A DNA stretch of 64,000 nucleotides from Metridium senile (lineage: Eukaryota; Cnidaria; Anthozoa; Actiniaria; Metridiidae). The stretch spans positions 26,334,978 through 26,398,977 of the forward strand of contig OX459095.1 in assembly GCA_949775045.1 (NCBI GenBank), in the 5' to 3' direction. Below, piece after piece: positions 1 to 21,700 of the stretch (the first letter of the stretch is position 1; each line of letters begins with the position of its first letter). A program made the position numbers and the translations under genes. Below the pieces are notes generated by a model. The model was not told where the DNA came from. It worked only from the letters and a program-made list of their open reading frames with translations, and did not search any database.

Positions 1-1831
1 ACTCAGTGAGGAAAATAAAAATACCAGCTCACATGTACAAGTGGAATTCTCAACAAAATTCTAAAATGTTTAGTTCTAACTGTACTTTCTAACTGTACTT
101 TCTTGTACGACCAATTTGAGCAACGATGTTCGGTCGTACGGATGCTGATTAGTATTGTCTACGGGATACATTGTATCTACTGGATAACAAATATATACAA
201 ACATTAAATAAACTACGTTAAATAGGTCTTATTAGACCCCTGGCTCACGAAAAAGTCTCTACTTAATAAATGTCAATGTTTGAAAAAAAAAAAAAATGTT
301 TGAAAAAAAAATTGACATCAGAGTACTCCATTCGAGTGCTCCATACATTTTTTGTTCATAGCTAAGAAGCCAATCAGAGCGCGCGTTATAACTTATCTAT
401 GTTATAATACATATTGATACACGATCAACATGAAGACAAGGCTAGTTGGTCAAGATGAATAATTGTTTTTGATATATTTCAAAATAGATTGAGTTTCAAA
501 GTTTTGACTGTTCAATTTCTACTTTGTCGTATTCATTTATTTTAGAAATAATATATAATATTTCCTAACTTGTCAACAACTTCTTCGCTTCCTCAATGTT
601 TTTCCAAATACAACTGATCCTCCTCAGAAATAAGTTTCTTTTTTCGAGAATTCTCTTTCGTATTTTAATTAAGGTATTAAATTAAAAGAACATCTCTGAA
701 GAACATTGTATATTGGGAAACAATTAAGGCATGAAAATATTACGATTACAGCACAGTCACTTGCTGACTGTTCAATGAACGAGACTTTTTTTGGACTCGG
801 TCACGTGTATGGATAGTGCATAGCAACGGGATTTTGCTTTTTTGCTATTGTTGGGCAATTGTTGTGCAGGATATTTTCTTTTCATACCCATCCATCCTGC
901 AACTATCCACTCATTCATACCTTGTTCAACTGTCCGCGTGATTCTATCTTGACGACTACTTGATCATCTTTGTTCGCTGATAATGACGAAGAGAAAAATA
1001 TCAAATTAACTTTTCTTAACTTTTATCTAACATTTCTGCGATTGTTTTGTCACTAACCGGTTTCTTTAGAAACACCGCAACCCATTTTAAATGGCGTTTA
1101 GTGTAAAAAGTATTTCAAAATGTGTAAATTTGCTATTTTCTGACGAGACGAAGCGAAAACATTCGTTGCGCGAAAACAGCGAAAAGGGGAAGAATGGAAA
1201 GTTGCGCGCGCTTTTATATTGTGGCGAAATCTACGTCACAGTTACGTCACAATAAGAATTAGAATCCCAAATAAGGCTAAACGATGACGTTGTATGAAAA
1301 TCTTGTTCTAATTATCTGTCAGTTACATAGCAACTAACTATTTAAATGATTGACACCTGTCAAAACATTTGTTACGTAAGGAAATAATTATCTGGAAAAA
1401 CATCGCTTTACTACATCGCGCGCAATTCTAAATATGTGGTTTCTTTGAAAAAACTTTTACTTTCAAGCACCTTTTTAAGACGCAAGACTTTTAAACATTT
1501 CAATTTTTCGCCAATATCAATAGTTTGTTTACACCTAATTGCATGAACGTTGTCCTGACTTTTGTATTTTAGTGGGAAAGGAATGAATTAAAAGACAAAA
1601 GAAGATTACTCAAGCTCAACTTTCTTTTGTCCAGAATTTTGGTTTCGATTTGAATTCCATCCTGATTTCTTTTTGGTGGAATGGAAAGCACCCAAAGTAT
1701 AACTAGGTTGATTTTGATCGATGCATTTCGGAGGAATAAACACAACTAGACCAAGTTGTTTTACAGACGTATTTTAATAAACTGATTTGGTATTTATAAA
1801 TATTCCCAAGTACCTCTCTTTAGGACCTCTT
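1..1831. other. No gene recognised; AT-rich sequence
   Basis: I see no supportable exon here on either strand. The stretch is AT-rich with short A-runs, for example two tandem TGTTTGA plus poly-A blocks near 270-310. A GC-rich patch near 1200-1250 contains GCGCGC and two ACGTCAC boxes and could be promoter-like, but no transcript can be tied to it. Confidence 0.5.
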
Positions 1832-1911
1832 TAGTCTCCCTCGCAGCCGTTATCAGTGTCCCCACTGGGGTACAGGAAGCCCGACACTAATAACGGCTGC
1901 AAGGGAGACTA
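1832..1911. repeat. Small inverted-repeat element (MITE-like)
   Basis: The ends are inverted copies of each other: TAGTCTCCCTCGCAGCCGTTA on the left and TAACGGCTGCAAGGGAGACTA on the right, about 80 bp in all. A relative lies at 30999-31057 with the same TAGTCTCCC ends and a shared GGAAGCCCGACACTA core. Confidence 0.75.
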
Positions 1912-2065
1912 TTTAAGACCTCACAGATCATTAAAACACAGGGACTTCATTAATCATTGCATTAATATGAGATGATAGAAATTGCACCATGCACGTTTTC
2001 CGTAAATCATGTCTCACAATATTATGATATTTCTTAAACAAATTCTTTCTCTTAAATAGCAATTG

Positions 2066-2203
2066 TAGCCTGCAGGACAGGTGTTCTTGTGATGCTTTTC
2101 AGAGTTTGGGGTTCCTATGTTATGTTTGTATGTGAGATAACACAAGAGCCCCAACAGCCAATTGTTCCTCAAAACTCAACAAAAACGCGCCCTCTGCAGG
2201 CTA
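2066..2203. repeat. Small inverted-repeat element
   Basis: TAGCCTGCAGGAC at the left is mirrored by CCTCTGCAGGCTA at the right, enclosing about 138 bp without coding potential. The TAGCCTGC end resembles the CCTCCGCAGGC family found elsewhere in the window. Confidence 0.55.
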
Positions 2204-2239
2204 AGCAAACTATTGCGTAGTACATTAACTATATATTAT

Positions 2240-2783
2240 TATTCATTATTAATTCATTGGTGATATAGATTAAATCATTAGTTTAATCAACTTGTTTTCC
2301 ATAGTTTTCCCATGGAAGTACTCAAGCCTGTACAGAGCCATATTTAATATGTTAATTCATTGGTGACATCAACTGCATCAGTGATTTAGCCATTTTTCTT
2401 TCTCAATTGTCTTTCAATGGTCTTTGCATGTAGGACATGCACAACAATAGCAAATCATTGCAATAGAACATCATTCATTATTTATTAATCATCAATAACT
2501 GACGTTTGCCACAGTCTTTCGAGAGCCATAGCATTGCTATAATTATTCCTTAATCATCAATTTTAACTTATGACATAGCTGCATCAGCGATGTAATCATT
2601 TCCCATGTTCTTTCAATGGACTGATAAGTAAAACATGCCTAATAACAGCAAATCATAGATCATTCATTATTTATTAATCATCAATTTACTGATGATATAA
2701 ACTGCATCATAAGTTTGGCCGTTTTCTACGGTCTTTCAAGAGCCATAGCATGGCCATAATTATTTCTTAATCACTATTCATCA
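2240..2783 (-). pseudogene. Decayed tandem copies of the ABHD6 terminal exon
   Basis: Several roughly 100-bp units lie directly downstream of the ABHD6 stop codon. The nearest one (about 2660-2757) still reads GHAMALERP then a stop codon, then KTAKLMMQFISSVN and the same terminator as the real exon; the stop replaces the Trp of the intact gene. More diverged units lie at about 2466-2545, 2549-2655, 2350-2460 and 2240-2345. They retain fragments such as the TCTTTC-AGAGCCATAGC block and the AACTGCATCA block. The units have no visible splice acceptor of their own. Confidence 0.75.
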
Positions 2784-9505
<6,722 letters not shown>

Positions 9506-12500
9506 GATGGAAGCTGCAGATGTATCCTCCAAACAGTCCACTGCACTGGATGCAAAGTTCGTCAAATCTTGTTACCTGCTTTAGATGAATGTGTGCCAAA
9601 ACTCTTCTCAATTTAAAGCCGATATTTTGAAAACAGCATCAATTTTTAATTGCCTTCATAGTGTTTATATAATGTGTATTTGCATGAGATGTTTTGACAT
9701 TTGGCCGAGCAGTTCTGATAGTGCGGTTAAAGTTCTTTGTTTTGAGATGAATTATCGAGTTGTTTTTACAAGAAGTTTGATTTGTGCTCCGTCCCATACA
9801 TTAATTTTCAATTAGCTTTGTTGCGTAACTAGTAATGCAATTAGTAAATATCCCGGGTAAAAATGTGTCGAATGCAGAATCCGCTTGAAGATCGGTGTAA
9901 TATAAATCCCTTTCCTTCAAAAAACATCAAAATTTACCTAAAAGTTAAAATGAAACTATTAATTTGAACTATTTCGACTGAAATGTTTTAAAAAGTCTGC
10001 GATTGCGGCGAATTATTTTGGAGCAAAGTTCAAAGTCTTGTTTACATCTCCGCCATCTTGAAATTATCCCATATCACCTTTCGGGCAACAAGCAGTGACA
10101 CAGGAAACCCGCACGAGGGTATACTCCATTCCGTAATCTCACAGCAGGAAAGTCTGAGTCTATGGTCAACCGATTTTCAAGCGATTATTTTGTGTTCTTT
10201 TATAGTTATCAGATTAGTGAGAATATTTGAACACTGTCTTGTAAAAATGATAATAAAAGCTGTTGTTTTGGTGTGTTTTAATTAAAGTGTGAAAATAAAT
10301 AAATTTTGATAAAACAAATTCGCGCCAAAATGACGTGAATTTGATCCCGCTCGCTCGGTGTACACTTCCGGCCATAGCCATGAGGTGCGATATCTGTCGA
10401 TCAAACAAACTATTGGAATGTTTTTACGATGGTAATATAACATCATCTTTTAACATTGTAAATATAAAAACATGTATAATAACAACAAGGATGGCGACAA
10501 CCATGGGGGTTAATACTTATAATTTCATGATATTATTATTGTTATCCGATAGTTAAAGGGTATAGAGCGGTGTACATGTTGTGATGCGGTTGACATCCAT
10601 TAACTTGGGTTATGTAAATATACAATCTCACATTCCTGATCTAGCGACGCTTGTCTCACACCGCATCTCAGGACACTCTAGTGGACTTGAGTAAAGAGAG
10701 CTGGTATCACCTTAAATAGGATAACAATAACGTACTATTTGCTGCTACGTAAAGAACACACGATAGCTTGGTTATGGAGAATACTTCATGTGAACTCTCA
10801 AGCCCACAGCACGCCGATAAGGTATTTTGCATGTCCCACGTTAGCATAGCTTAGAACAGCCGCTACAGTTACAAGCTTTTCCACAAGTAATTTGTTTTCT
10901 ACAAAAATTGGCTCCCTCTTAAAATTATTATAACTCATCTCATGTGTCGACTTTAAAATCTAACCCTTTACCATTTAGTAATAGTATAAATTAGGGGTCG
11001 TTAACGGTCCCTATGTTATACACGTGCAGCATTTATCGTTTTATTTTTATAGCGATCTTCAGAGTAAGCGAAAAACCAAGATATACAAGTATAAGTACTA
11101 TCAGAAGCTCATTAACTTCTGGTACTATTGTATATGAAATAGTAGCGTCTCTTGCTAGACTAGTTAGATTCTGGTTTTGATATGCTCACCATGGCCCGGG
11201 TCTGCAGGGGCAAACGATAACATCGCAATTCATTGTTTTCCTCGCCGTCTCGACGAATGCTTCATATTTAAAGTGTTTGTAATGGTTTTGTAACGCCTAT
11301 TGCAGTCTTTCCCGGGTCATTGTTGTTGATACTTAGTACAGGTCGCATCTTCTACTATTAAAATTACACTTTAATACAAGAGTTTGCACGTAGCTATTAA
11401 GTGGATAAGTTGAGATAAGGGCAGCGTAAATCAAAACCGACATCGTTACATTCAGCGTGCGCGCATTGTCTGTTATCTACACGTTACCTGGTTACTGGAT
11501 GTTCTTCTATTTCTTCTATTTTTCGTCTTTCTCTTATGAATTCTTTCTTTAGAATCTTTGTCGATTATTTTACAAACGTAAACTAGAGTTTCTAGTTGTT
11601 GTCAGAGGTCTTCTCTTGATATTGATACTGATTGAATGAATAATCATGATATATGAGTCGTCTTTCTGATAACATACTCAAGTAAGGCATATTGACCCAA
11701 TAAAACTTTTTTTTTTTACTTGATTTTTGTAAATTCGTAGTAAGGATATTTTTTTATAGTCTTTATTGAGCTAGTTGCTTTACATATTGTAGCTGTCGTC
11801 AAATATTTACAGTAAGGCCAATCAAAGTATCTTAGGAATCCAATAACCTGACATGCGACAACAAAAGTTATTGTATGAACTGTTTGCTAAAGACTTTATG
11901 CCTTTATTGTCGAAAATTGGAATTTATATCTTACGTTAAATAAGGATTTGATTTGATCTCTGTCTTAGCAAAGGGTTGTAGTTTTTAATCTCATTACATG
12001 TTGTAGTGATGTTTTAATAAGGATGTCAACATCCTAGCCTGCGTGGCGTCTCTGTGGGATTGGAGATGTCGGGGGTGGGAAGGGAGAGGAGAGAGAAGAT
12101 GGTGATGATGATGTGTCCGTTAAACATAGTTACTGGTTGCCCAGTAGTTTTCACTATGGCCCTCCTATTAATACTATAAAATTGACAAGAAAAGTATATG
12201 AGTAGTAAAAGAAGAAGAAAGGAGACGCTCTATTTTTGAATGTCTGCTATCTCGAGGCAGGTCTCTTGCTCGAGGACGTCCCAGGCAGGGTTTGTTACTT
12301 CGCTGGCCCTTTCCTAGCTTCACTGATTTGTTAATCGAGGAAATTGTTAGGGAATTGATCCGAAGGATGATGATGATCGATTTCTGCGATTTCTATCGAT
12401 TATTGGTTTTGATGAAAATGTGTCGAATGCAAGCTAGTGCACGTGTGCCCAAAGGCCAGCCATTTTATCGCGCGATATAATATGAGCGGCGATTTCATGG

Positions 12501-12734
12501 CAACATCGAACGTGTTTAAAACTTGGCGACAGAAAATCTCAGCGAGTTGCAGTAAATCTCTAGTATGTTCAAAACTGCGTCGACAAAGCTGCGATAAAAT
12601 CGCCAATGAAATCGCTGCGGCTCATATCGTGTGACAAACTTGCTAGCGTAAACAGTCAGTATAAACGGGCAAAAACATGATTTATATATATCAACTATTT
12701 TAACATATTTTTATTGTATCTTGTAACGTTCCAG
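9506..12734. other. Intergenic region between ABHD6 and the ion channel
   Basis: This stretch separates two divergently oriented genes, so it probably contains both promoters and the missing 5' exon or exons of the channel. A possible short coding start is ATGAGGTGCGATATCTGTCG at 10380, followed by a GTAATA donor-like site, but nothing ties it to the channel. I see no other convincing exon. Confidence 0.4.
12468..12630. repeat. Inverted-repeat MITE
   Basis: CGATATAATATGAGCGGCGATTTCATGGC on the left is mirrored by GCCAATGAAATCGCTGCGGCTCATATCG on the right, around a roughly 100-bp centre. Confidence 0.7.
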
Positions 12735-15700
12735 GTCGTAGTCAAGATATGGATTTCATTCTCGTCCATTACCGATATTGATATCTTAAAACAGCAGTTC
12801 ACTGCTGAATTCCTAATGACGGCGACATGGGTTGATCCAAACCTACAAGGAAAGAAAAACGAGGTGTGTTTTCAAATCCAAAACGCTCCTTCCCAGGGCT
12901 TTTTTCTTTGCTTCTGGGTTGGTCGGGAAAAGAAGAAAAGAGCCAAGGGAGCGTGGTTGTCATGAGCCGTCACTGCGATGTTTTTGTTCTCTTTTCATCG
13001 ATGCATCGTAACTTGGCTCCAGGCGCCGGTTGTACCAAGCCTGAATAGCGCTATCCACCTGATAAATCCCTATCCAACGGATAAAACCTTTATAAATTCG
13101 ATGCACTAGATAACTCTTATAACTAATTTATCCAGGCTTCGTACAACTGGCCCTAGCTTGGTTTACTTTCTCGTGGCTTTGCTGCCTGACCTTTCTACCC
13201 AGCGAACATAGGTTATTCTCTCTGCATGGGAGTGACTTAGCCTGCGTGGTTGCCTCTAGGGGTAAGATAGGCGGGGCCTGGTAATGAAGAGGAGGTTGGT
13301 AAGGAGGAGAGGTAACAACGCATGCAGCGCAACTAGACCAAGAAATTGCACCATCAATCCCGTGTACACTTCTTCACCTTTGACACTTACAGCGTCTGCC
13401 CGTTTTTTAAATGAGATTCACTGTCGAGCTGTTTGCTAATTTTGAAGCTGAATAAATTATTCCTATCATATGATAACATTCTTTTTCCTAAATCAGCATT
13501 TTCAAAAATTATGGTAATTTGTGGCCGTAATTTTATTATGAAAGTTGTCAGTAAAGCCCGAATTTTTTCAAAAACAACGTCAATTATACTGTATGTTATA
13601 CCCAATGTATAAATGCATGCTATTAAAATGTTTTTTATTCAATCAAGGATATTGACTGGAGCAAGGAGTGGAACCCAAAGATCATATTTATCAATGACAA
13701 TACCATCGATAAACTAGAGAAATCAAGACGACTATTCACCATTGAAGAGGACGGTAAACATGTAACAAAAGTACAGGCATTGTATGGACTTCGAGCAACC
13801 TTTAGGACTTCGATGGGACTTTCTGATTTTCCTATGGACTTTCAGGTATAGTGTAGTTTATGTAATTCATTACATAGACTGAATCTGAATATAGCGAGTA
13901 TTGTTCTTTACTGGCTAGCCTCGCGATAGACGAAAACCATGAACAAGTCTATTGCTTTTCGGACTGAGGTATTGTTATTGCTCAAGTATTTGAGTCCATA
14001 TATTTTGGATAGGTTCACGCAAATGCGATGTAAAAAGATTTGACAGCACTTGATTTTGAGTTGTATTTAAAATACAGGGGCCGGTTGTGCAAAGGGTGGA
14101 TAAAGTTATCCGCGGATAAAAGTTATCCACTGCATAGGGTTTTTTTATAGATTTTATCCGCTGGATAAGGATTTGTCCGCTGGATAGCGCTATTCACCCT
14201 TCGTACAACCGCCCCCAGTAGCTGCAAATCGTAATATGATGTAAAAGCTACGAATTATTTGTCGACATTTTTTAGGTGTTTATGCACTTGATTTTGTAAC
14301 GTTTTTTTCATCATTTTATTCTCTGCTTCTCGGCCTCTTCCTTCTTCTTTTGATATGTGTCATTTGGTTATTTTTGCTGAATTAACAATGGCTATTTGAA
14401 ATACAGGAGCTGCAAATCGTCATATCATCTGATTGGTCCAATCAGCACGTTATATTCCAAAAAGACATGTTCAAAGATGATACTATCGAATCAGACGCTG
14501 GGCTCACCTCACAGGAGTGGTTACTCTGCAGTCACGTACATACTGACGTCGATAATCGTGTGTCCAAAGTACCTGGGCCAAGTCACGTGACTAAACCATT
14601 GTACGTCATAAAGTGTCACGTGTTAAGGAAAGCATGGCATTACTTCTGGAGTATCGCATTGTTGATGGTAAGCGTTCCTGCTATCTAAAACGTGCCTTTG
14701 TCTATCTTACCACCACACCTATAAGCCTTACCCAGGGGGGGGGGGGGGGGGGGGGGTGGGTGGTGGGATTAAAGGTCCTTGCTAGGGAGATTACATGTAA
14801 CTGGGGTATAGTAGGGTTAAGTATAAATACACAAGTGGTTATAGAAAATCGCGCGCGGTGATTGGTCGATAAATTTACACTATTTCTCGATAATAACCTA
14901 CAGCTTTTCGCGCGCTTTTAGAAATTAGAAATGAACAGGGGTTTTTTTTTCAAAAAAGGCTGGGTTTTTATTACTTTTTGAAATATTCACTTTTGTATTT
15001 ATCCTAAAACAATAATTATCCACCAATTTTCCTCGGCTTGACTCGGTTATTATTCACCGATTTACTTCGCTTTGGTAAAAAAATATTAAATATTTGTTGT
15101 CTATTTTGTATTCTAGTTCTTTATAACTGGTCTGTCATTTGCGTCCTTTGCTTACACTTCAAACCAAGTTATCGTTGCCTTGGTGATACTGCTGACTGGG
15201 TTGATATTCAAGTTTGCTGTCTCAAGAAACCTGCCATTGTTACAATACCCTACATTACTGGTAATACTTGTTATTCTTTTGTTTATTACTTGGTGTTCTT
15301 ATTCATCAATGTCAATTGATTCATATTTTATCGGTTATCATATCAATTTCTTTGGACAACAATGTTTTCACATATTTGTGAATTTCCTTTTTTTAATCAC
15401 ATATATGGTTTGGCATACTTGTATTTGGGTTTCCTGTGCTGCTACTAGAGAGGGCCTAGGCGCTAGTAATGCGAGAAAAAAGCTCTCCTCCTTCCCCCGC
15501 TCGTTTTTTTCCTCACCACAGGAAGCCCGATGAAAAGAGATATAAGAGATGCCTGCGGAGGAGGCTAGGGTATATTATATGGAAGATCGCGCGAACGGCA
15601 ACTATGTTTAGTAGAAACATTGATATTTGGCATTTTTATTTGATTTATTTGCTCCGGCATATTTATTAATTCATATATAATTTCACCCATCCATTCTTTC

Positions 15701-18700
15701 ATTCATTCATTCATTCATTCATTCGATCGATCGTTTCTCCAATCGTTCGTTTAATTATTCAATATTTTACTCAGCCACATCAATAAAATCTCATTCATTC
15801 ACCCATGCATTTCTCTATTTCCTGGAATAAAAAACAGTCCCGAACCTTTGTCGCGAAAATGCATTGAACTTTCGACGAAACGAGTTAAAGTTTGATCGAG
15901 TAAAGTTCTAGCCAAGAATAGAATGACGCGCACGTTTCAATCTTCAACAAATCGCGTAAAAATGACAATTATTTAGAGCAGATCAAGATTTCATGACTTT
16001 GAAAAGTTCAGTGCGTACCTTGCCGCGACCGTGATGTTTCTAGAATTTTTTGACGTGCCTTGCCGTGCCTTGACCGCCTTCGTGTCGTGAGCTTTTTATA
16101 GTCATACTAAACCTGCTATATACAATTCAAAAAACATTGTCGTCAATAGGCTTCAAGTCTACGCGACTAGACCGAAAGGTAACATGGGCAGAAATCACTG
16201 AAGCGGCGAACTATTACCTGTGGCCAGCGGTAGCGGCCCACAGGTCTTAAAATGCAGCGCGTTCCTTCTTCACTACTTCAATGTCGCGTTTTAGACAAGC
16301 CCTTGATCAATGTGTCAGCAGTAATCATGCGCTGTGCTGTGGGCTTCCTGTGGTCCCATCATGCCTTTCCCCAATCACATGTAATTTTCGAGTTAAGTGT
16401 CATTACGGTAAATAAAGCTGTGAAATACCGATGATAATATGGACTATTTTGACCGAAATATGTACCATTACAACGTGAATCTAGCATTCTTTACTCGTCA
16501 GATTGTTGGTAAGCTACATTTTATTGACGAAGAGATCTTAAACTCTGAGATCGCCACCCCTTCCATTCGTGTGTTCTCTAGATAGCGTGAAAATGTTTTG
16601 CTAAAAATAACTGCAGGCCACAGGTCAACCCTGCAATCAGGGTCTCGTTTTTTTAAAGTCTGGCAAAAAAGGTTCTTGTATAAAGGGGTAGTTGCTGGTA
16701 ATTTAGGCAAAACAGGTTCTTAATTAGGTTCTTAATTGTTATAAAGGGGATATGTTATTATTTCTTATTATAAGAATAATAAATAAGCTCGGTTTGGACT
16801 AACATTACATATAACTGTGACTTTAAACAAACAAATAAACAATCAACTTAAAATTTGATCACACTAAATGGTGCTATTTATATAGTACTGGAATTTTGAG
16901 TAATTGGCTTTGCAAAAGTTTTGGAAAAGTTTAGGAAATTTTCTCTGAGGATTCTGTACGAACCCTGAAGTAAACAACAACATTTTTTCTAGTATCATTC
17001 AGTAAAATGCAGTATTGTAAAAACTGAAATACTTTCTTCGCACATCCAAAGCAGATTCTAAGTTGCTTTAGCTTTTGAATCTATGGATATTATAATTGGT
17101 AGTGAGGGATTTCTGAAGTGATTTTATTTGCACTTCATCACACAAAGGGATAAGGGGAGAGGAGAGGAAGTTCCTCTTTCTCCCTCTTCCCCCTCCCCAC
17201 CCCTGAGAGTTTGATACTCAGGCTACAGCAGATTAGACTCATTTTATTATCACTGATGAGATATGTTTGCTTTACCTAAAGCTCGCACCTGGCTTTGGCT
17301 TTGTAATCAGCGTTTAAATTTGTAGAACCATAAAATTTGTAGTGGGTTATTGCTGTTTTTAATCACATTTTGCCAGTTTTAATATAGATTTATTTCAAAT
17401 ATTGTAGTTAAAATACAGATTTTTGGTGTTTATCTGCTACTGGATATACCTATTTCTATAACTGTAGTCACCTAGAAGAATTGGCCAATACCAAAACGCA
17501 TAGAGGACTGGGTACTAGTTTGCCTAATTGATGTAAATGAAATTCTGATCAAGATACAGCCTCATAAAAATGCCTAAAAATAGAAGGAAATGTATGGTTT
17601 GGAAGGACGCCTGTCCTTCCAATCCATTCTATGGGCCAGATTGGAAAAAAGCACGACTTTATTTGAAACCCAATAAAGATTTTTTTTTTTTTTTTCATTC
17701 ATTCCCTTTTCAATTTTGGGCAGTTTTGAATGGCTGTAATTCACTCAATATCCAACCAAAGGCACCAAATCTCAGGAATCTTACATATCTTAATCTGCCC
17801 TTTTATATTATGAAGTTCAAAGGGAAACTAGTACCCAGTCCTCTACTAGTTTTGGTATTGGCCAATATGATCGTGGAAAGATCCATTTCATAAGTTTCAA
17901 CATATTCATAGTTCTCGATAGCATGTAATATATTCTTTAGAATAAGACAACAGACCATGGCATTTTTAGTGTTTCATTTGTTTGATAGTTTGTACTGTCC
18001 TTAAATTACCGCAGGGTGTAGTCAAATTCTAAAGAATAAATAACATGCTATCAAGGTTCGGGTTGATCTTGTGTATTTCTTGATTGCTAAGCACTGCTTC
18101 ATGAGTTACATCTGATGTATTATAATTCTCACTCAAGAGGTACTTACAGTCATTATTAAACATTTGCACTTTATTTTGGTGTTGCTATTTCTCTGTACTG
18201 GAAACCTGTTGTATTCTTTGTTAGTTTCACTATTTAGCCTGCATTGTATCCGGAATATTCTTCAAAAACGTTCAGAAAATGTTAATTTGGACATTCTCTT
18301 TCGAATTCAGGCATTTTCATTTTGTTACTATTAAAGAATGCTTGATTGACATAATCACGTGGCCATGTCTTGCAAAGGATCTATTATATATACTGTGTCG
18401 GTACCAGAAGACAATGTTTGAAATTGCAGGCATCTTTGTGTACTGACCCAGTCGACTACATAATACTCCAGTTTCACATTTTCTAGCACCGCTGTACTAT
18501 TTGGCAAAAGGCGCATTTGTACAGGCTAAGCTTCGATTTGTTGTCGAAATATTCACAAATCCCAAGCAAAGCATGAAAAACTGTTATCGCTTACCAATAA
18601 AAGTCATTTAAATTTGAGGTCATCCCTGTGCGAATGCGCCTTTTGTCAAACAGTACAGCGGTGCTAGATAACATGAAACTGGTCTATTAAATAGGCCTTT

Positions 18701-21700
18701 TGCAACAACAGGTCACGTGACCCTACCCCCTTTTAAATCGAACAGCTGTGTCAGAATGAAGATCAGAAATGAAAAGAGCACCTCAACGTTAACATTAGTA
18801 AGAAGGCGAAATATCAGCTCATAAAATGTGACAAGGGAAATGGTATTATATTTTGGCTTCTTACTAATATGGAGGTGCTCTTTTCTTTTCTGATGTTCAT
18901 TTTGACACAGCTATTCGATTTAAAAGGGGTAGGGTCACGTGACCTGTTGTTGCAAAAGGCCTATTGAATCTACAAGGGACCCGAAGCTAAACGATAGAAT
19001 GAAGCTAACAAATATTCAAATGGGTTTCCTGTTTAAAACCTTTGCTGTTCATTTAAGCAACATCTTGAAATCATTGCGTTGAGTAGGCTTGTGCAATAGG
19101 TTTTTTTCATGTGCGGCAAAAACCTAGTTTAGATTCGCTGTACTTTTTATAGTCGCTCCCTTCATAGAGTGTGGAAGTTGTAGTATATTATATGTGATAT
19201 AAAAAAGTTTTAACTTCAAAATTGTATTGTTCCTCAAACAAATTTTCATTGGTTTTGTGAACTTGTCTCCTTTGCAGCCGTTTCATTATGACGCGGTCAC
19301 GATGTGTTTTACTGGGGGATAGAATCGCCAAAAACAATGGTAATTTCAACTAAATATTCTTTCTCTTTGAAAATTGAGCTTCAAATTATCTAATTTTTAT
19401 GTATGTTATGTGTCTATGTTTATACTTTCATATTTATGGCATTTTGTTGTCATTTCTTTCCTATCCGTTTTGTAAATGCAATTTTATCGTGTATTCTTGT
19501 ATTGCGGTGAATCCTCGGCGTTAGAACAATAGAATGTTTTGATGTGACGTCATAATGAAAATTAGCAAATCGAATGTGGTTTAGCGTTGTCTGTACTCTT
19601 ATCGACAACGATATTCGTCATGACAGTGGTTAAAATGTTGTGGACTCACGACGCGCAGCGGAGTGAGTCAGCAACAAATTTTGATCACTGTCATGACGAA
19701 TATCGTTGTCGATAAGAGTACAGACAACGCTAAACCACATTCGATTTGTTTTTTACAACACAAACCAAAATAAATGTACAAAAAGTAAAATGTCAGTTAA
19801 CGGACGAAAAATGACGAATTTGTCACGCATCGAACTCAATGGTTTCTCTTCAAGCTACGGAAAATCACATAAATTACGAAAATGATCTTTTTTCAGCCGG
19901 TAAAAAAACAAATAAGCTTATTTTCATACAGAAATACAGTGCACTGTTTGTCTTGAGAGACTGCTAATTGAAGTTAGAAAAGTACAAGAACGTCAAACAC
20001 GGCCGATTAGCTGGGTTCTGGTGAAACGTTTTTGAAAATTTTCAAACAAAATGCATTTTTTATACATTAAAACTGATCATATAGAAGATTACACAATATC
20101 TGATATGTCTAGCATTTGAACAGCATTCTAAGCTTTTCAAATCAGTTCTGAACGAATGGTATTGTTCGTCAAAAATGTAATTTTGAGCACGTTTTTGTTG
20201 AAAAGACTACAGAATTGATTGTGAGTGAAGATTTGTCGAAAAGACTGAAAAATCGCATAAAATTAAAACGACAACAGCTCCATGACAGCATAGTTACATT
20301 TATTACAATTTTCTACTTACAGAAAAGTAATTTCCATTGATAGTTTATCCATAAACTTCTTTTTAAAATCCTTTTTTGACGAAAAAACTTTGTGGATGAC
20401 AAACTTTCCCTCAATTCCGCACGAGTGTTGTGTGACATGATGACGTGATCACTGTTGTCTGGACTCTTATTTACCACGGTAAATCAACCAATCAGCGCGC
20501 GAGAATTCACACAAGTGTTGTAAAAAGGAGAATTGCGTGATGACACTAAGCACGGCTGTGAAGGAGACTAGGGAACTTGGGGTGTTTTTTTATTATTATT
20601 AATCAACAAAAGAAAAATGGCTTGATCATTTCCCGGTTTCGAATGGGACGGACTTTTCCAGTTAGGGACGGGACATTATATGATTGAAGGGGTGGTTGCA
20701 GCAGAAATATCCTTGAAAAAATATCATGCACAACAAAAAAAACTTGAAATGAATATCATACACAAAAAAAAAAAATTGAAATGAATATCATACACAACAA
20801 AAAAAATTGAAATGAATATCATGCACAACAAAACAAACTTGAAATGAATATCATGCACAACAAAAAAAACTTGAAATGAATATCGTGCAAAAATGTCTTG
20901 CACCAAAAAATGCTGGAAATATTTGCTGGTGCAAATATGGGGAGGGTCGCCATTTTGCTAGGGGGGGGGGGGGGGGCATAAAAAATGCATAGCAAGCCAA
21001 AATTTTAAGATGCATTGCAAGGTGGGGGGACAGCGGTGCTAGATAACGTGAACCTGGAGTATTGTGCTGGATGCTTTTTTCTGTTATACCCTCTCCCCTC
21101 TCCTCCCCTTTATTTTTTATCTAGTGCCTGTCCTTGGTCGGAGTGACTGTGATATCTCTTTAGAGCAGGTGTTTTCCAACCACTACCATACCATTTACCC
21201 AACATTTCGTGCTTCATTTTAATAGTGTCGTAGGTTTCACCATTAATAACAGTCGTAGAAGAACCATCCCATAATTTATCTTCCACCTCGTAGAAGTCGG
21301 CGTATGGACGAGTAATCCATTCGGTAGACTCGAACGGGAGGAAATCTTCAACAGATTTATTTACAGCCTCGCTAAAGAACCTATCCCCTTCCAGATCGTA
21401 CTCGTTCTTAAAGAAACGACCTGTCGTGATGTTCAAATGGGCAGGCATTAAGGAAATTAGCCTGGGAAAATCTATAAATGAATGTCCCGAAATGAAGTAT
21501 TTGTTACCAAAGTATTTCTGCAGCGTGGCGTAACTCTCCTGGTTTTGGGCGTACTTCTTGTCGAGGGTGAAATCTACGTCGCGAGTATATGGTATGATCG
21601 ATTCGCTTCGTTCTCCTCCTAATAGGGTCCCAAAAAGCACGCGGTATTGAATCCAACGTTTGTTCATCACTTCCACGATATCCTTCAATATTTGTCCCAA

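Noticed and set aside
604..660. Minus-strand KKLISEEDQLYLEKH resembling the Myc leucine zipper start
   Set aside because: Only about a dozen residues between stop codons, no acceptor or polypyrimidine tract and no helix-loop-helix exon nearby; chance match is more likely.
12292..12480. Plus-strand frame as a possible N-terminal exon of the channel
   Set aside because: No signal-peptide character and it runs into the MITE at 12468-12630.
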